Positions 46,156 to 56,011 of a stretch of DNA of 64,000 bases are shown here, one piece after another. Under the pieces are notes generated by a model, which did not search any database, had not been told where the DNA came from, and was given only the letters and a program-made list of their open reading frames with translations. The stretch is taken from NCBI RefSeq assembly GCF_035593985.1, contig NZ_CP141587.1, positions 1,982,001-2,046,000 of the forward strand, written 5' to 3'. How positions within the stretch are numbered: position 1 is the stretch's first letter; the number at the start of each line of letters is the position of its first letter. Origin of the DNA: Sphingomonas sp. LY29 (lineage in GTDB: Bacteria; Pseudomonadota; Alphaproteobacteria; Sphingomonadales; Sphingomonadaceae). A program made the translations under genes and the position numbers.

Positions 46156-46617
46156 ATGGCGATGATTGAAGAAGGCGGACAGGCACCCGCAAAGGCCATA
46201 GCTCTGAGCGACGGCACGTCGGTCGATCTGGCGGCACCGGGGAGCAAGCTGGTGCTCTATTTCTATCCCAAGGACGATACGACCGGCTGCACCACCGAAG
46301 CGCAGGAATTCAGCGCGCTTCGGGATGAGTTTTCCAGGGCGGGCACCCGCGTCGTCGGCGTGTCGCGTGACCCCATGAAGAAGCACGAGAAGTTCATCGT
46401 CAAATATGACCTTTCGGTGCCGCTTGCGTCCGACGAGGACGGGGCCATCAGCGACGCGTTCGGAACGTGGGTCGAAAAGTCGATGTACGGCCGCAAATAT
46501 ATGGGAATGGAGCGCGCGACCTTTCTGATCGGCGCCGACGGCAAAGTCCTGCGCGTGTGGCGCAAGGTCAAGGTCGCCGGCCATGCCGCCGACGTGTTGA
46601 AGGCGGCGCAATCATGA
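46156..46617 (+). CDS. Peroxiredoxin of the Bcp/PrxQ type
   Basis: The 153-aa thiol peroxidase has the motif YFYPKDDTTGCTTEAQEF with peroxidatic Cys45. The resolving Cys normally five residues on is Gln here, and no other Cys exists in the protein, so it must be a 1-Cys type that needs an external thiol. The start at 46156 or 46162 is uncertain. The stop overlaps the mgtC-like gene. Confidence 0.93.
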   Translation: MAMIEEGGQAPAKAIALSDGTSVDLAAPGSKLVLYFYPKDDTTGCTTEAQEFSALRDEFSRAGTRVVGVSRDPMKKHEKFIVKYDLSVPLASDEDGAISDAFGTWVEKSMYGRKYMGMERATFLIGADGKVLRVWRKVKVAGHAADVLKAAQS

Positions 46618-47081
46618 TGAGCGAATATCTGGGCGCGGATCGCTTCGACGTGGTGCCACACTTCATCGCGCTAGCGATCGCCTATTTGCTGGCGCTGCCG
46701 ATTGGCTGGAACCGCGAGCGCGAGGAGCGTAGCGCGGGGCTCCGCACCTTTCCGCTGGTCGCGGTGGCAAGCTGCGGCTTCATCCAGGCGGCGGAGGGGA
46801 TCACCGCGCAAAGTCCCGAGGCGATGGCGCGGGTGGTCGAAGGTCTGATCACGGGCATGGGCTTCATCGGCGGCGGCGCGATCCTGCACTTGAAGGATTC
46901 GGTGAAGGGCACCGCGACCGCGGCGAGCCTGTGGGTGACGGGCGCGATCGGCGTTGCGGTCGCGCTGGGCAGCCTCGACGTCGCGGTGATGCTGACGGTG
47001 ATCGCGTTCGTGACGCTCTACCTGCTCGCGCCGCTCAAGAAGAGCATCCAGCGCGACGATGTCGCCGACGAAAGCCGCTAG
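46614..47081 (+). CDS. MgtC/SapB family membrane protein
   Basis: The 155-aa protein has four hydrophobic helices and the MgtC-type motifs IGWNREREERSAGLRTFPLV, GMGFIGGGAILH and GTATAASLWVTGAIGVAVALG. The family is linked to magnesium limitation and virulence in other bacteria, but it is broad and the role here is unknown. ATG 46614 overlaps the peroxiredoxin stop. Its last four bases overlap the convergent glycosyltransferase gene. Confidence 0.88.
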   Translation: MMSEYLGADRFDVVPHFIALAIAYLLALPIGWNREREERSAGLRTFPLVAVASCGFIQAAEGITAQSPEAMARVVEGLITGMGFIGGGAILHLKDSVKGTATAASLWVTGAIGVAVALGSLDVAVMLTVIAFVTLYLLAPLKKSIQRDDVADESR

Positions 47082-48175
47082 AGGTCGCGAAGCACCTCGA
47101 GATATTGCCGGTGCGTGTTCTCGAGCCGGAAATGCTCGACCCGCTCGCCCGGCCTGACCGGATCACGCAGTTGATCGACGATCCCGGCGGCGATGTCGGC
47201 GGGATCGTTGGCGTCGACCAGGCGGCCGAACTTCCCATCGTCGAGGACATGCGACGCGTCGCCGGCTTGTCGGCTGGCGAGGATCGGAGTGCCGACCGCC
47301 ATCGCCTCGAGCAGCGCGGTCGAGGAGCCCTCCCAATGCGAGGGCAGCGCGAACAGTGCAGCGCGCGACAGCCATGCGAAAACGTTGCTTTGCTCACCCG
47401 CGAACAGGATGTCGTCGGCCATTCCTGATGCGTCGGCGAGCGCGGCCAGTTTAGCGGTCAGCTTGGCCGATCCCGATCCGATGATGACCAGCCGGAAGGG
47501 CGTCGACCGCCGCGCAATTGACGCAGCCTCGATCAGCCCTTGCAGGTTCTTTTGCGGGTGCAGCCGTCCGATCGCGAGGACAATCGGCGGGCCGCCGTCT
47601 TCGAACCATGTGTGCGGCGGCGGTGCGGCGGCCTTGGCGCGCGCGCCGTCGATATCGACGCCGTTGGCGATATAGGCCGCGTCGCCCTTGGCGATGGCTT
47701 GGGCGAACAGCGGACGGGCGGCGAGCGCACGACCGACCAGCACGCCCTTGGTCCACGAGCGGCGAAGCCGGTGGTGCCAGCGGTTTCGGCGGAAGTTCTT
47801 CCACCAGCCGGCGTTGGCGCGCCCGACCTCGTTGCTGATACGAAAGACCGTCTTCACGTCGGCCGCCTTGGCGGCGATCCAGGCGGCGCGATGGCCGAGA
47901 TTGCCCATCGACACGATTGTCGAGGCGCCGCTGGATCGGATGAACTTGGCGAGGGCAGGGGCGATCAGCAATTTCGCCTTGGGCGGCTGCGGCCCGGTCG
48001 ACAGCGTCACCAGGGTCGCGGGCGACACGTCAACGCCCCGATTAAGGCCTTCGTCATAGCCGGCGCACAGGATGGTTTCGCGCTCTGCCCCCATTCGCCG
48101 CGCCAGTGCGATCGCGTTGGTGACGACGCCGCTGCCGCGAAGGTCGTGGACGTAGAGGATGACAGGCCCGCTCAT
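47078..48175 (-). CDS. Glycosyltransferase family 4 protein
   Basis: The 365-aa protein has a GT-B fold of the GT4 type. The N-terminal domain ([23 protein letters not shown]) is followed by the donor-binding domain with [21 protein letters not shown] and the EX7E-like region [23 protein letters not shown]. Sugar and acceptor are unknown; a role in capsule, LPS or exopolysaccharide is possible. It stands alone on the minus strand, divergent from sdhB. Confidence 0.9.
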   Translation of the reverse strand: MSGPVILYVHDLRGSGVVTNAIALARRMGAERETILCAGYDEGLNRGVDVSPATLVTLSTGPQPPKAKLLIAPALAKFIRSSGASTIVSMGNLGHRAAWIAAKAADVKTVFRISNEVGRANAGWWKNFRRNRWHHRLRRSWTKGVLVGRALAARPLFAQAIAKGDAAYIANGVDIDGARAKAAAPPPHTWFEDGGPPIVLAIGRLHPQKNLQGLIEAASIARRSTPFRLVIIGSGSAKLTAKLAALADASGMADDILFAGEQSNVFAWLSRAALFALPSHWEGSSTALLEAMAVGTPILASRQAGDASHVLDDGKFGRLVDANDPADIAAGIVDQLRDPVRPGERVEHFRLENTHRQYLEVLRDL

Positions 48176-48267
48176 GGCGTGTCCCGGCTAGCCCAGACCC
48201 CTTCCCTTGGCCAGACCATGGCGCTAAGCGTTCGCCCAAATTCCCCTTTGCGACGGTGCAGGACCTC

Positions 48268-49047
48268 ATGGCCGAATTCACGCTTCCGAAGAACAGCAAG
48301 ATCAAGGCGGGCAAGAAGCATGCCGCCGAAAGCGGAAAGCGGCTGAAATCGTTCAAGGTCTATCGCTACGACCCCGATACTGGCGCCAACCCGCGCTACG
48401 ACACCTATCAGATCGACCTCGACAAGTGCGGGCCGATGGTCCTCGACGCGATCATCAAGATCAAGAACGAGATCGACCCGACGCTGACCTTCCGCCGCTC
48501 TTGTCGCGAGGGCATCTGCGGATCGTGCGCGATGAACATGGACGGGCGCAACGGCCTCGCTTGCACGACCGCCATCGACGACATCAAGGGCGAGGTGAAG
48601 ATCACTCCGCTGCCGCACATGGAAGTCGTCAAAGACCTCGTTCCCGACATGACCCACTTCTACGCGCAATACGCCAGCGTCGAGCCATGGTTGAAGTCGG
48701 CGACGCCCGAACCGTCGGGCAAGGAGCGCTTCCAGTCGCCGCAGGACCGCGAGAAGCTCGACGGCCTCTACGAGTGCATCCTGTGCGCTTGCTGCTCGAC
48801 ATCTTGCCCCAGCTATTGGTGGAACAGCGACAAGTTTCTCGGCCCCGCGATCCTGCTCGCCGCCTATCGTTGGCTGGCCGACAGCCGCGACGAGGCGACC
48901 GGCGAGCGTCTCGATCAGCTCGAAGACCCATTCCGCCTGTATCGCTGCCACACGATCATGAACTGCGCGAACGTCTGCCCCAAGGGTCTGAACCCGGCGA
49001 AGGCGATTGCGGAGACGAAGAAGCTGGTCGCGGAACGCGCCGCTTGA
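48268..49047 (+). CDS. sdhB: Succinate dehydrogenase iron-sulfur subunit SdhB
   Basis: SdhB (259 aa) carries electrons from SdhA to the quinone site. The [2Fe-2S] ligands are in [22 protein letters not shown], and the [4Fe-4S] and [3Fe-4S] ligands in [16 protein letters not shown] and [22 protein letters not shown] 48268 is used; a GTG at 48256 would add four residues. The other subunits sdhC, sdhD and sdhA are not adjacent: the upstream neighbour is on the opposite strand. Confidence 0.97.
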   Translation: MAEFTLPKNSKIKAGKKHAAESGKRLKSFKVYRYDPDTGANPRYDTYQIDLDKCGPMVLDAIIKIKNEIDPTLTFRRSCREGICGSCAMNMDGRNGLACTTAIDDIKGEVKITPLPHMEVVKDLVPDMTHFYAQYASVEPWLKSATPEPSGKERFQSPQDREKLDGLYECILCACCSTSCPSYWWNSDKFLGPAILLAAYRWLADSRDEATGERLDQLEDPFRLYRCHTIMNCANVCPKGLNPAKAIAETKKLVAERAA

Positions 49048-49514
49048 GCGACACGGGACGGTGTCATCTGATCGCGCCGCCGAAGCAGCCTGCACCGGTC
49101 TTTAGTCTTGTTGCGCTCGGGCTTGGTCTGGCACTCCTCGAGATCTTCCTCGGTTTCTTCCCGGCCGGCGCAGGGCATGGCTGGGGTGGTCCGATCTTCG
49201 TTTCCTTTCCGCTGGTTGTCGTGCTCCCGATCCTGTTCGTCCGTTTCCGCATCGGCACGCGGAAAGGATGGTTTCTGGACTTGGGGATCGTGGGACTGGC
49301 GGTGGCCGCAGACTACTTCCTGTTGAATAGCGCTCTCAGCTTTCGCGAGAATGTCAGCCCTATCCATGACGAATCCTTCCTGCCGGGCGTAGTGCGCTCG
49401 GTCCTTCCGTTCTTTTTCGTGTGGTTGATCTTCTGGTGTTTCTGCCAATGGGTCGCGATGCTGACCCTTGTCCGCCATCTTCTTCCGCGCGCTCCCGAGG
49501 TTGATCGTTCATGA
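49044..49514 (+). CDS. Four-helix membrane protein, unknown function
   Basis: The 156-aa protein is predicted to cross the membrane four times (about residues 17-37, 44-64, 74-94 and 115-140). I recognise no family. The start must be the TTG at 49044, which overlaps the sdhB stop as TTGA, because no in-frame ATG or GTG precedes the first helix. The stop overlaps the thioesterase ATG, so it sits inside an operon with sdhB, the thioesterase and zapE. Confidence 0.65.
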   Translation: MSDTGRCHLIAPPKQPAPVFSLVALGLGLALLEIFLGFFPAGAGHGWGGPIFVSFPLVVVLPILFVRFRIGTRKGWFLDLGIVGLAVAADYFLLNSALSFRENVSPIHDESFLPGVVRSVLPFFFVWLIFWCFCQWVAMLTLVRHLLPRAPEVDRS

Positions 49515-49969
49515 CCGACGAATTGCGGCTACCGACCGGTGCCCAGCCCGATCCCGATCATCCCGGCTGGTTCAGTTGGGGTGCCTTTCCGCGTGGCAGC
49601 TTCGCCGCGGCGACCGGGCTGATAGTGTTCAGGCCGGAAGGCGAGGGGCAAGCGCGGGTAAGGATGTTTCCGACCGAGGCGCACCTCAACATGGGCGGAT
49701 CGGTGCACGGCGGCGCGGTGATGAGCTTCATCGACATGGCGCTGTTCGCGGGTGGTCGATGCGCGGGCATGGCCGAGGGACATTACGTCACGCTCGACTG
49801 CGCCACTCATTTCATCAAGCGCGGCAAGATCGACGTTCCGCTCGACGCGGTGGTCCGGCTGGTCGGGCAGACCAAGGGCGGTCACGTCTTCCTGTCGGGT
49901 CATTGCGAGCAGGACGGCAACCCCACGCACAGCTTCACCGGCACGCTGAAGCGCATTCGCGATCGATGA
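49511..49969 (+). CDS. PaaI family thioesterase
   Basis: The 152-aa hotdog-fold protein has the signature LNMGGSVHGGAVMSFIDMALF, with the HGG core and the acidic catalytic residue in FID, followed by VTLDCATHFIKRG. It should hydrolyse acyl-CoA thioesters of unknown identity in the cytoplasm. It overlaps both neighbours in ATGA junctions. Confidence 0.88.
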   Translation: MTDELRLPTGAQPDPDHPGWFSWGAFPRGSFAAATGLIVFRPEGEGQARVRMFPTEAHLNMGGSVHGGAVMSFIDMALFAGGRCAGMAEGHYVTLDCATHFIKRGKIDVPLDAVVRLVGQTKGGHVFLSGHCEQDGNPTHSFTGTLKRIRDR

Positions 49970-51078
49970 GCATGGGACCGGTCGGCCGCGGTTATGCGGC
50001 GCTGCTGGCAGCAGGCGAGCTTAATCAAGACGACGATCAAGCCCGGGCGGTCGAAGCGCTCGATCGTTTCGCGGCCGGCTTGTCGAAACGCAAGGGCCTG
50101 CTCGCCCGGCTGACCAGGCGCGACGAGGCTGGACGCGGCGTCTACCTGTGGGGTGGTGTAGGACGCGGCAAATCGATGCTGATGGACCTGGCGTTCGACA
50201 ACATACCGATCGAGGCGAAGCGTCGGACCCATTTCCACGCCTTCATGATCGACGTCCACCAGCGGCTGCGCGCGGCGCGGGCGACCGAGGAGGGCGATCC
50301 GGTAATCGCGGTGGCCATGGCGTTGTCGGAAGAAATCCGCTTCCTCGCCTTCGACGAGATGATGGTCACCAACCCGGCTGACGCGATGATCATGGGGCGG
50401 CTCTTCACCGCACTGCTCGACGAGGGCGTGGCGCTGCTGACCACGTCGAACCGGCCGCCGATCGATCTCTACAAGGACGGACTCAACCGCGAACTGTTCC
50501 TGCCCTTCATCCGCCTGATCGAGCAGCGGATGGACGTCGTCCCTCTTAACGGCCCGACCGATTACCGGCTCGACCGCTTGCAGGGGCTCGATACGTGGCT
50601 GGTCCCGAACGGTCCGGCGGCGACCGCGGCGCTGTCGGAGGCTTTCTTCCGCCTGACCGACTATCCGGTCGAGGATCGCGCGCATGTGCCAAGCGAGGAA
50701 CTTGACGTCGGCGGGGGCCGCACGCTGCACGTGCCCAAGAGCCTGAAGGGCGTCGCGGTCTTCTCGTTCAAGAAGCTGTGCGGCGCGGCGCGGGGGGCGG
50801 CGGACTATCTGGCGATCGCACGGCGCTTTCACACCGTCATCCTGGTCGGCATTCCGGTCCTGACACCCGAGAGCCGTAACGAGGCGGCGCGGTTCGTGAC
50901 CCTGATCGACCAATTGTACGAGCATCGCGTGAAGCTGCTTGCCGCCGCCGATGCCGAGCCTGCCGACCTTTATCCGGCGGGCGACGGGCGCTTCGAATTC
51001 GATCGCACCGTCAGCCGGCTCGAGGAAATGCAGAGCGCGGATTACCTGGGCGAAGGGCACGGCCTGCACGAGGATTGA
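49966..51078 (+). CDS. zapE: Cell division protein ZapE (AFG1-like ATPase)
   Basis: The 370-aa AAA-type ATPase has Walker A GGVGRGKSMLMDLAF (about residues 62-76), THFHAFMIDVHQRL, and Walker B FLAFDEMMVTNPADAMIMGRLF, then TSNRPPIDLYKDGLNRELFLPFI. ZapE destabilises the Z ring late in division; the eukaryotic homologue is mitochondrial Afg1. The start at 49966 overlaps the thioesterase stop. Proximity to sdhB and mdh is common in alphaproteobacteria. Confidence 0.94.
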   Translation: MSMGPVGRGYAALLAAGELNQDDDQARAVEALDRFAAGLSKRKGLLARLTRRDEAGRGVYLWGGVGRGKSMLMDLAFDNIPIEAKRRTHFHAFMIDVHQRLRAARATEEGDPVIAVAMALSEEIRFLAFDEMMVTNPADAMIMGRLFTALLDEGVALLTTSNRPPIDLYKDGLNRELFLPFIRLIEQRMDVVPLNGPTDYRLDRLQGLDTWLVPNGPAATAALSEAFFRLTDYPVEDRAHVPSEELDVGGGRTLHVPKSLKGVAVFSFKKLCGAARGAADYLAIARRFHTVILVGIPVLTPESRNEAARFVTLIDQLYEHRVKLLAAADAEPADLYPAGDGRFEFDRTVSRLEEMQSADYLGEGHGLHED

Positions 51079-51128
51079 CGTCGCGCGGCATCGGCCTAGC
51101 GTCACCCCCACATCAAGGGGGAAATGCC

Positions 51129-52559
51129 ATGCGCTCGATTGCCGCCGCCTGCCTGCTGTTCGCGTCCACCGCCGTCTTCGCCGCCATCCCGGTCACTGAG
51201 CCTTCGAAGCTCGACCCGGCGTGGCAGGCTCAAACACGCGCGGTCTATCAGAAGATCGTCGAATATCCGACCGTCCTCCCGCGCAAGCAGACGCCGGCGA
51301 TGGCCGAATATCTGGCGGGCGAACTGCGCGCGGCGGGGTTCCCCGCGAGTGACATCCGCATCGTTCCCTACAAGAGCGAGGATGGCACCGACACGGTCAC
51401 GCTGATCGCCCGCTGGCGCGCGGCGAAGCCGGTCGCAAAGCCGATCCTGCTGATGGCACACATGGACGTGGTCGAGGCGAAACGTGAAGACTGGAAGCTG
51501 GACCCGTTCAAGTTCGTCGAGAAGGACGGCTATTTCTATGGCCGGGGCACCTACGACAACAAGGCGGGACTGGTCGGCCTTACGATGTCGTGGCTCAAGC
51601 TGAAAAAAGCAGGGTTCCAGCCCAAGCGCGACCTGATCCTGTTCTTCACCGGCGACGAGGAAACCGGCGGGACGGGCGCGGCGCTTGGCGCGACCGAGTG
51701 GAAGGCGATGACCGACGCCGAATATGCGCTCAATTCGGATGGCGGCGGAGGAGCCTTCACTCATGACGGAAAGCCACTCGGCTACGGCCTGCAGACCGCC
51801 GAAAAGACGTATCAGAGCTACACGCTGACCACGACCAACCGGGGCGGTCACAGCAGTCGCCCGCGTCCCGACAATGCGATCTATGATCTGGCCGATGCGC
51901 TGAAGAAGCTTCAGGGCCACCGGTTCACGCCAATGCTCAACGAGACGACGCGCGCCTATTTCACCGCGCGGGCGAAGCAGGAAGGATCGAGCGCTCTGGG
52001 AACGTCGATGCGCGCGTGGCTGGCGAACGACAAGGACGGTGCCGCAGCGGACGCGATCGAAGTTAGCGAGCTGGAGGTCGGGTTGACCCGGACGCGTTGC
52101 GTGGCGACGATGCTCGAAGGGGGCCATGCCGACAATGCCCTTCCGCAAACGGCGCGGGCGGGGGTTAATTGCCGGATCATGCCGGGCATCGCGCCCGCCG
52201 CGGTGCAGGCCGAACTGCAGCAGGCGGTCGGCCCCAACGTCGTCGTCGCGCCCAAGGTCGTTCGGGAAGCGAAGGTCACGCCGCCGTCACCGCTCCGCGC
52301 CGACGTGACCGGGGCGTATCTTGCCGCCGTGCAGACGCTGCTTGGTAAGGAGCAGGAGGTCGTTCCGCTGATGTCGACGGGGGCGACCGACGGCCTTCAT
52401 TTCCGCGCGGCGGGAATTCCGGTCTACGGCGTCGACGGAAGCTGGGTGATCTCACCCGACGACGAGCGCGCCCACGGCCTCGACGAGCGGATGCCGGTGC
52501 GCGCGGTCTACGACAATGTGCTGTTCTGGGAAATGATGCTCAAGCGGCTCGCCGGCTGA
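51129..52559 (+). CDS. Secreted M20 family zinc peptidase
   Basis: The 476-aa protein has a signal peptide (residues 1-19, cleavage after VFA) and the M20/M25/M40 layout. Metal ligands and catalytic residues are in MAHMDVVEA, GRGTYDNKAGLVG and FTGDEETGGTGA, then the dimerisation domain with NRGGHSSRPRPDN, and the final His in ATDGLHFRAAGIP. It probably cleaves di- or oligopeptides in the periplasm. AGGGGGA before ATG 51129 supports the start. Confidence 0.9.
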   Translation: MRSIAAACLLFASTAVFAAIPVTEPSKLDPAWQAQTRAVYQKIVEYPTVLPRKQTPAMAEYLAGELRAAGFPASDIRIVPYKSEDGTDTVTLIARWRAAKPVAKPILLMAHMDVVEAKREDWKLDPFKFVEKDGYFYGRGTYDNKAGLVGLTMSWLKLKKAGFQPKRDLILFFTGDEETGGTGAALGATEWKAMTDAEYALNSDGGGGAFTHDGKPLGYGLQTAEKTYQSYTLTTTNRGGHSSRPRPDNAIYDLADALKKLQGHRFTPMLNETTRAYFTARAKQEGSSALGTSMRAWLANDKDGAAADAIEVSELEVGLTRTRCVATMLEGGHADNALPQTARAGVNCRIMPGIAPAAVQAELQQAVGPNVVVAPKVVREAKVTPPSPLRADVTGAYLAAVQTLLGKEQEVVPLMSTGATDGLHFRAAGIPVYGVDGSWVISPDDERAHGLDERMPVRAVYDNVLFWEMMLKRLAG

Positions 52560-52563
52560 CGTG

Positions 52564-52597
52564 AAAAGGGCCGCCCCGCGAGAAGCGGAGCGGCCCT
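52564..52597 (-). terminator. Terminator after the RcnB-like gene
   Basis: An 8-bp outer stem (AGGGCCGC at 52567-52574 with GCGGCCCT at 52590-52597) plus an inner GC-rich stem is followed on the minus strand by TTTT. A second hairpin (ACGGCCG at 52599-52605 with CGGCCGT at 52614-52620) lies between it and the stop codon. It may also stop plus-strand transcription from the M20 peptidase gene. Confidence 0.75.
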
Positions 52598-52625
52598 GAC
52601 GGCCGGTTGCACTCGGCCGTTAGGC

Positions 52626-52985
52626 TTAGCGCAGGAGGGCGGTAAGCACCTGCTGCACGATCTGGGTCCGCGGATCGACCTGGTAGAGATAATTGTCGCG
52701 GTAGATGTAACGATAATCGTCGTTCAGCGAATAGCGATTGCGCAGGTCGTACGGGAGCTGATTGTACGGCGTGTAGCCGTCGTAACCGTAGGGCAGGCGC
52801 TGCCCGACGTTATACAGCTTCTTCGCCTGGCCCGGGGGCAGGCAGCCGTTGTTCTTCTTGGCAAGACCCGGCGGGCAGTTGGCCTGTGCGTAGTGATTGC
52901 CGTGATGACCATGCTTCGGCTTGGCATAGGCCGGAGCGGTGGAGGCGAGCGCCGCAATGCTCGCGAGCATGATGATTTGTTTCAT
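52626..52985 (-). CDS. Small periplasmic RcnB-like protein
   Basis: The 119-aa protein has a signal peptide (residues 1-21, ending PAYA), a His-rich start (KPKHGHHGNH), CPPGLAKKNNGCLPPGQAKK, and a Tyr/Asp-rich C-terminal half containing DYRYIYRDNYLYQVDPRTQI. The C-terminal repeat-like pattern resembles RcnB/CigR-type periplasmic proteins, some of which affect nickel and cobalt handling. Function here is unknown. ATG 52985 begins the signal peptide; the longer frame to 53036 does not fit. Confidence 0.7.
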   Translation of the reverse strand: MKQIIMLASIAALASTAPAYAKPKHGHHGNHYAQANCPPGLAKKNNGCLPPGQAKKLYNVGQRLPYGYDGYTPYNQLPYDLRNRYSLNDDYRYIYRDNYLYQVDPRTQIVQQVLTALLR

Positions 52986-53067
52986 GCCCGCATAATGAAC
53001 GAGCGCCCTTGAACGATCCCTGAGCGCGTCGTTCATCTTGCCGATGCCGCCGTCGGGCTTTTCGGCG

Positions 53068-53093
53068 GGAACGGGGCCACGTCGCTGTCCGTT
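53068..53093 (+). promoter_or_regulatory. EcfG-type promoter before the VOC gene
   Basis: GGAAC (53068-53072), 17 bases, CGTT (53090-53093): an exact consensus match in an intergenic position, with the predicted start near 53100 and the gene start at 53126. Confidence 0.65.
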
Positions 53094-53125
53094 CGGCCCC
53101 TACATTTCATTGCAGGAGACGAGCA

Positions 53126-53515
53126 GTGCTTGGTCATGCCGACGCCACCCCGATGATCGCGGTCAGGGATCTCGATCGCGCCAAGGCCTTCTATGAAGGA
53201 ACACTCGGCCTCGAGACGATCGACGAGGAAGCAGGCGAAGTGCTGACGATGCGCAGCGGCGATACGCTGATCAACGTCTATCGCTCTGAGTTCGCCGGGA
53301 CCAACAAGGCGACGTCGCTGACCTTCGAGGTCGACGACATTCACGCCGAGGTCGACGAATTGAAGGGCAAGAGCGTGGCGTTCGAACATTACGACATGGA
53401 CGGGCTCACCCGGAACGGCGACGTCTATGAAGCCGAGGGCATGAAGACCGCCTGGTTCACGGACCCCGACGGCAATATCCTTAGCCTGTACGAAGGCGAG
53501 GGCGATTCCGACTGA
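53126..53515 (+). CDS. VOC family (glyoxalase-fold) protein
   Basis: The 129-aa protein has the two beta-alpha-beta-beta-beta halves of the vicinal oxygen chelate fold: ATPMIAVRDLDRAKAFYEGTLGLE at the start and TAWFTDPDGNILSLYEG at the end. It may act on a small electrophile or bind a drug; the substrate is unknown. The GTG start at 53126 has AGGAG at good spacing. An exact EcfG promoter upstream suggests it belongs to the general stress regulon. Confidence 0.85.
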   Translation: MLGHADATPMIAVRDLDRAKAFYEGTLGLETIDEEAGEVLTMRSGDTLINVYRSEFAGTNKATSLTFEVDDIHAEVDELKGKSVAFEHYDMDGLTRNGDVYEAEGMKTAWFTDPDGNILSLYEGEGDSD

Positions 53516-53617
53516 TGGCCCGAAACGGGGCCGCTGGGAGGTTGCCCCGACACGCCCACCGGTCTAGAGCGCGGCCCAAATCCGGCGTCGTTTCGACGGC
53601 GCCTTGGGCTCACTTGA

Positions 53618-55117
<1,500 letters not shown>

Positions 55118-55121
<4 letters not shown>

Positions 55122-56002
55122 GCATCCTCGTCAATCGCAACACCAAGGTCATCACCCAGGGAATGACCGGCGATACCGGTACCTTCCACACCGAACAGGC
55201 GCGCGCTTACGGCACGCAGATGGTCGCCGGCGTCACGCCGGGCAAGGGCGGTACCACGCACATCGGCCTCCCGGTCTATGACACCGTTGCCGAAGCGGTC
55301 GAGAAGACCGGCGCCGACGCGTCGGTGATCTACGTCCCGCCGCCCTTCGCCGCGGATTCGATCCTCGAAGCGATCGACGCCGAAGTGCCGCTGATCGTCG
55401 CGATTACCGAGGGTATTCCCGTGCTCGACATGGTCCGCGTCAAGCGCGCGCTGTCGGGATCGAAGTCGCGCCTGATCGGCCCGAACTGCCCCGGCGTTTT
55501 GACCCCGGAAGAGTGCAAGATCGGCATCATGCCCGGCAACATCTTCAAGAAGGGCAGCGTCGGCGTCGTCTCGCGTTCGGGCACGCTGACCTATGAGGCG
55601 GTATTCCAGACGACCAACGAGGGCCTTGGCCAGACCACCGCGGTCGGCATCGGCGGCGATCCGGTCAACGGCACCAACTTCATCGACGTGCTGGAACTGT
55701 TCCTGGCCGACGACGAGACCAAGTCCATCATCATGATCGGCGAAATCGGCGGCGACGCCGAGGAAGAGGCTGCGCAATTCCTCGCCGACGAGGCGAAGAA
55801 GGGCCGGTCGAAACCGACCGTCGGCTTCATCGCCGGTCGCACCGCACCGCCGGGACGTCGCATGGGCCACGCCGGCGCCATCGTGTCGGGCGGCAAAGGC
55901 GGCGCCGAAGACAAGATCGCGGCGATGGAAGCGGCTGGAATTCGGGTGTCTCCGAGCCCATCTGAACTGGGCCGCACCCTCACGGAGCTGCTGAAAGGCT
56001 AA
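55118..56002 (+). CDS. sucD: Succinyl-CoA ligase subunit alpha
   Basis: SucD (294 aa) works with SucC to make succinate and ATP or GTP from succinyl-CoA. It has the CoA-binding [55 protein letters not shown] and the phospho-His in [18 protein letters not shown]. The ATG overlaps the upstream small gene. sucC is absent from the window. Confidence 0.97.
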
Positions 56003-56011
56003 GACTTTCCA

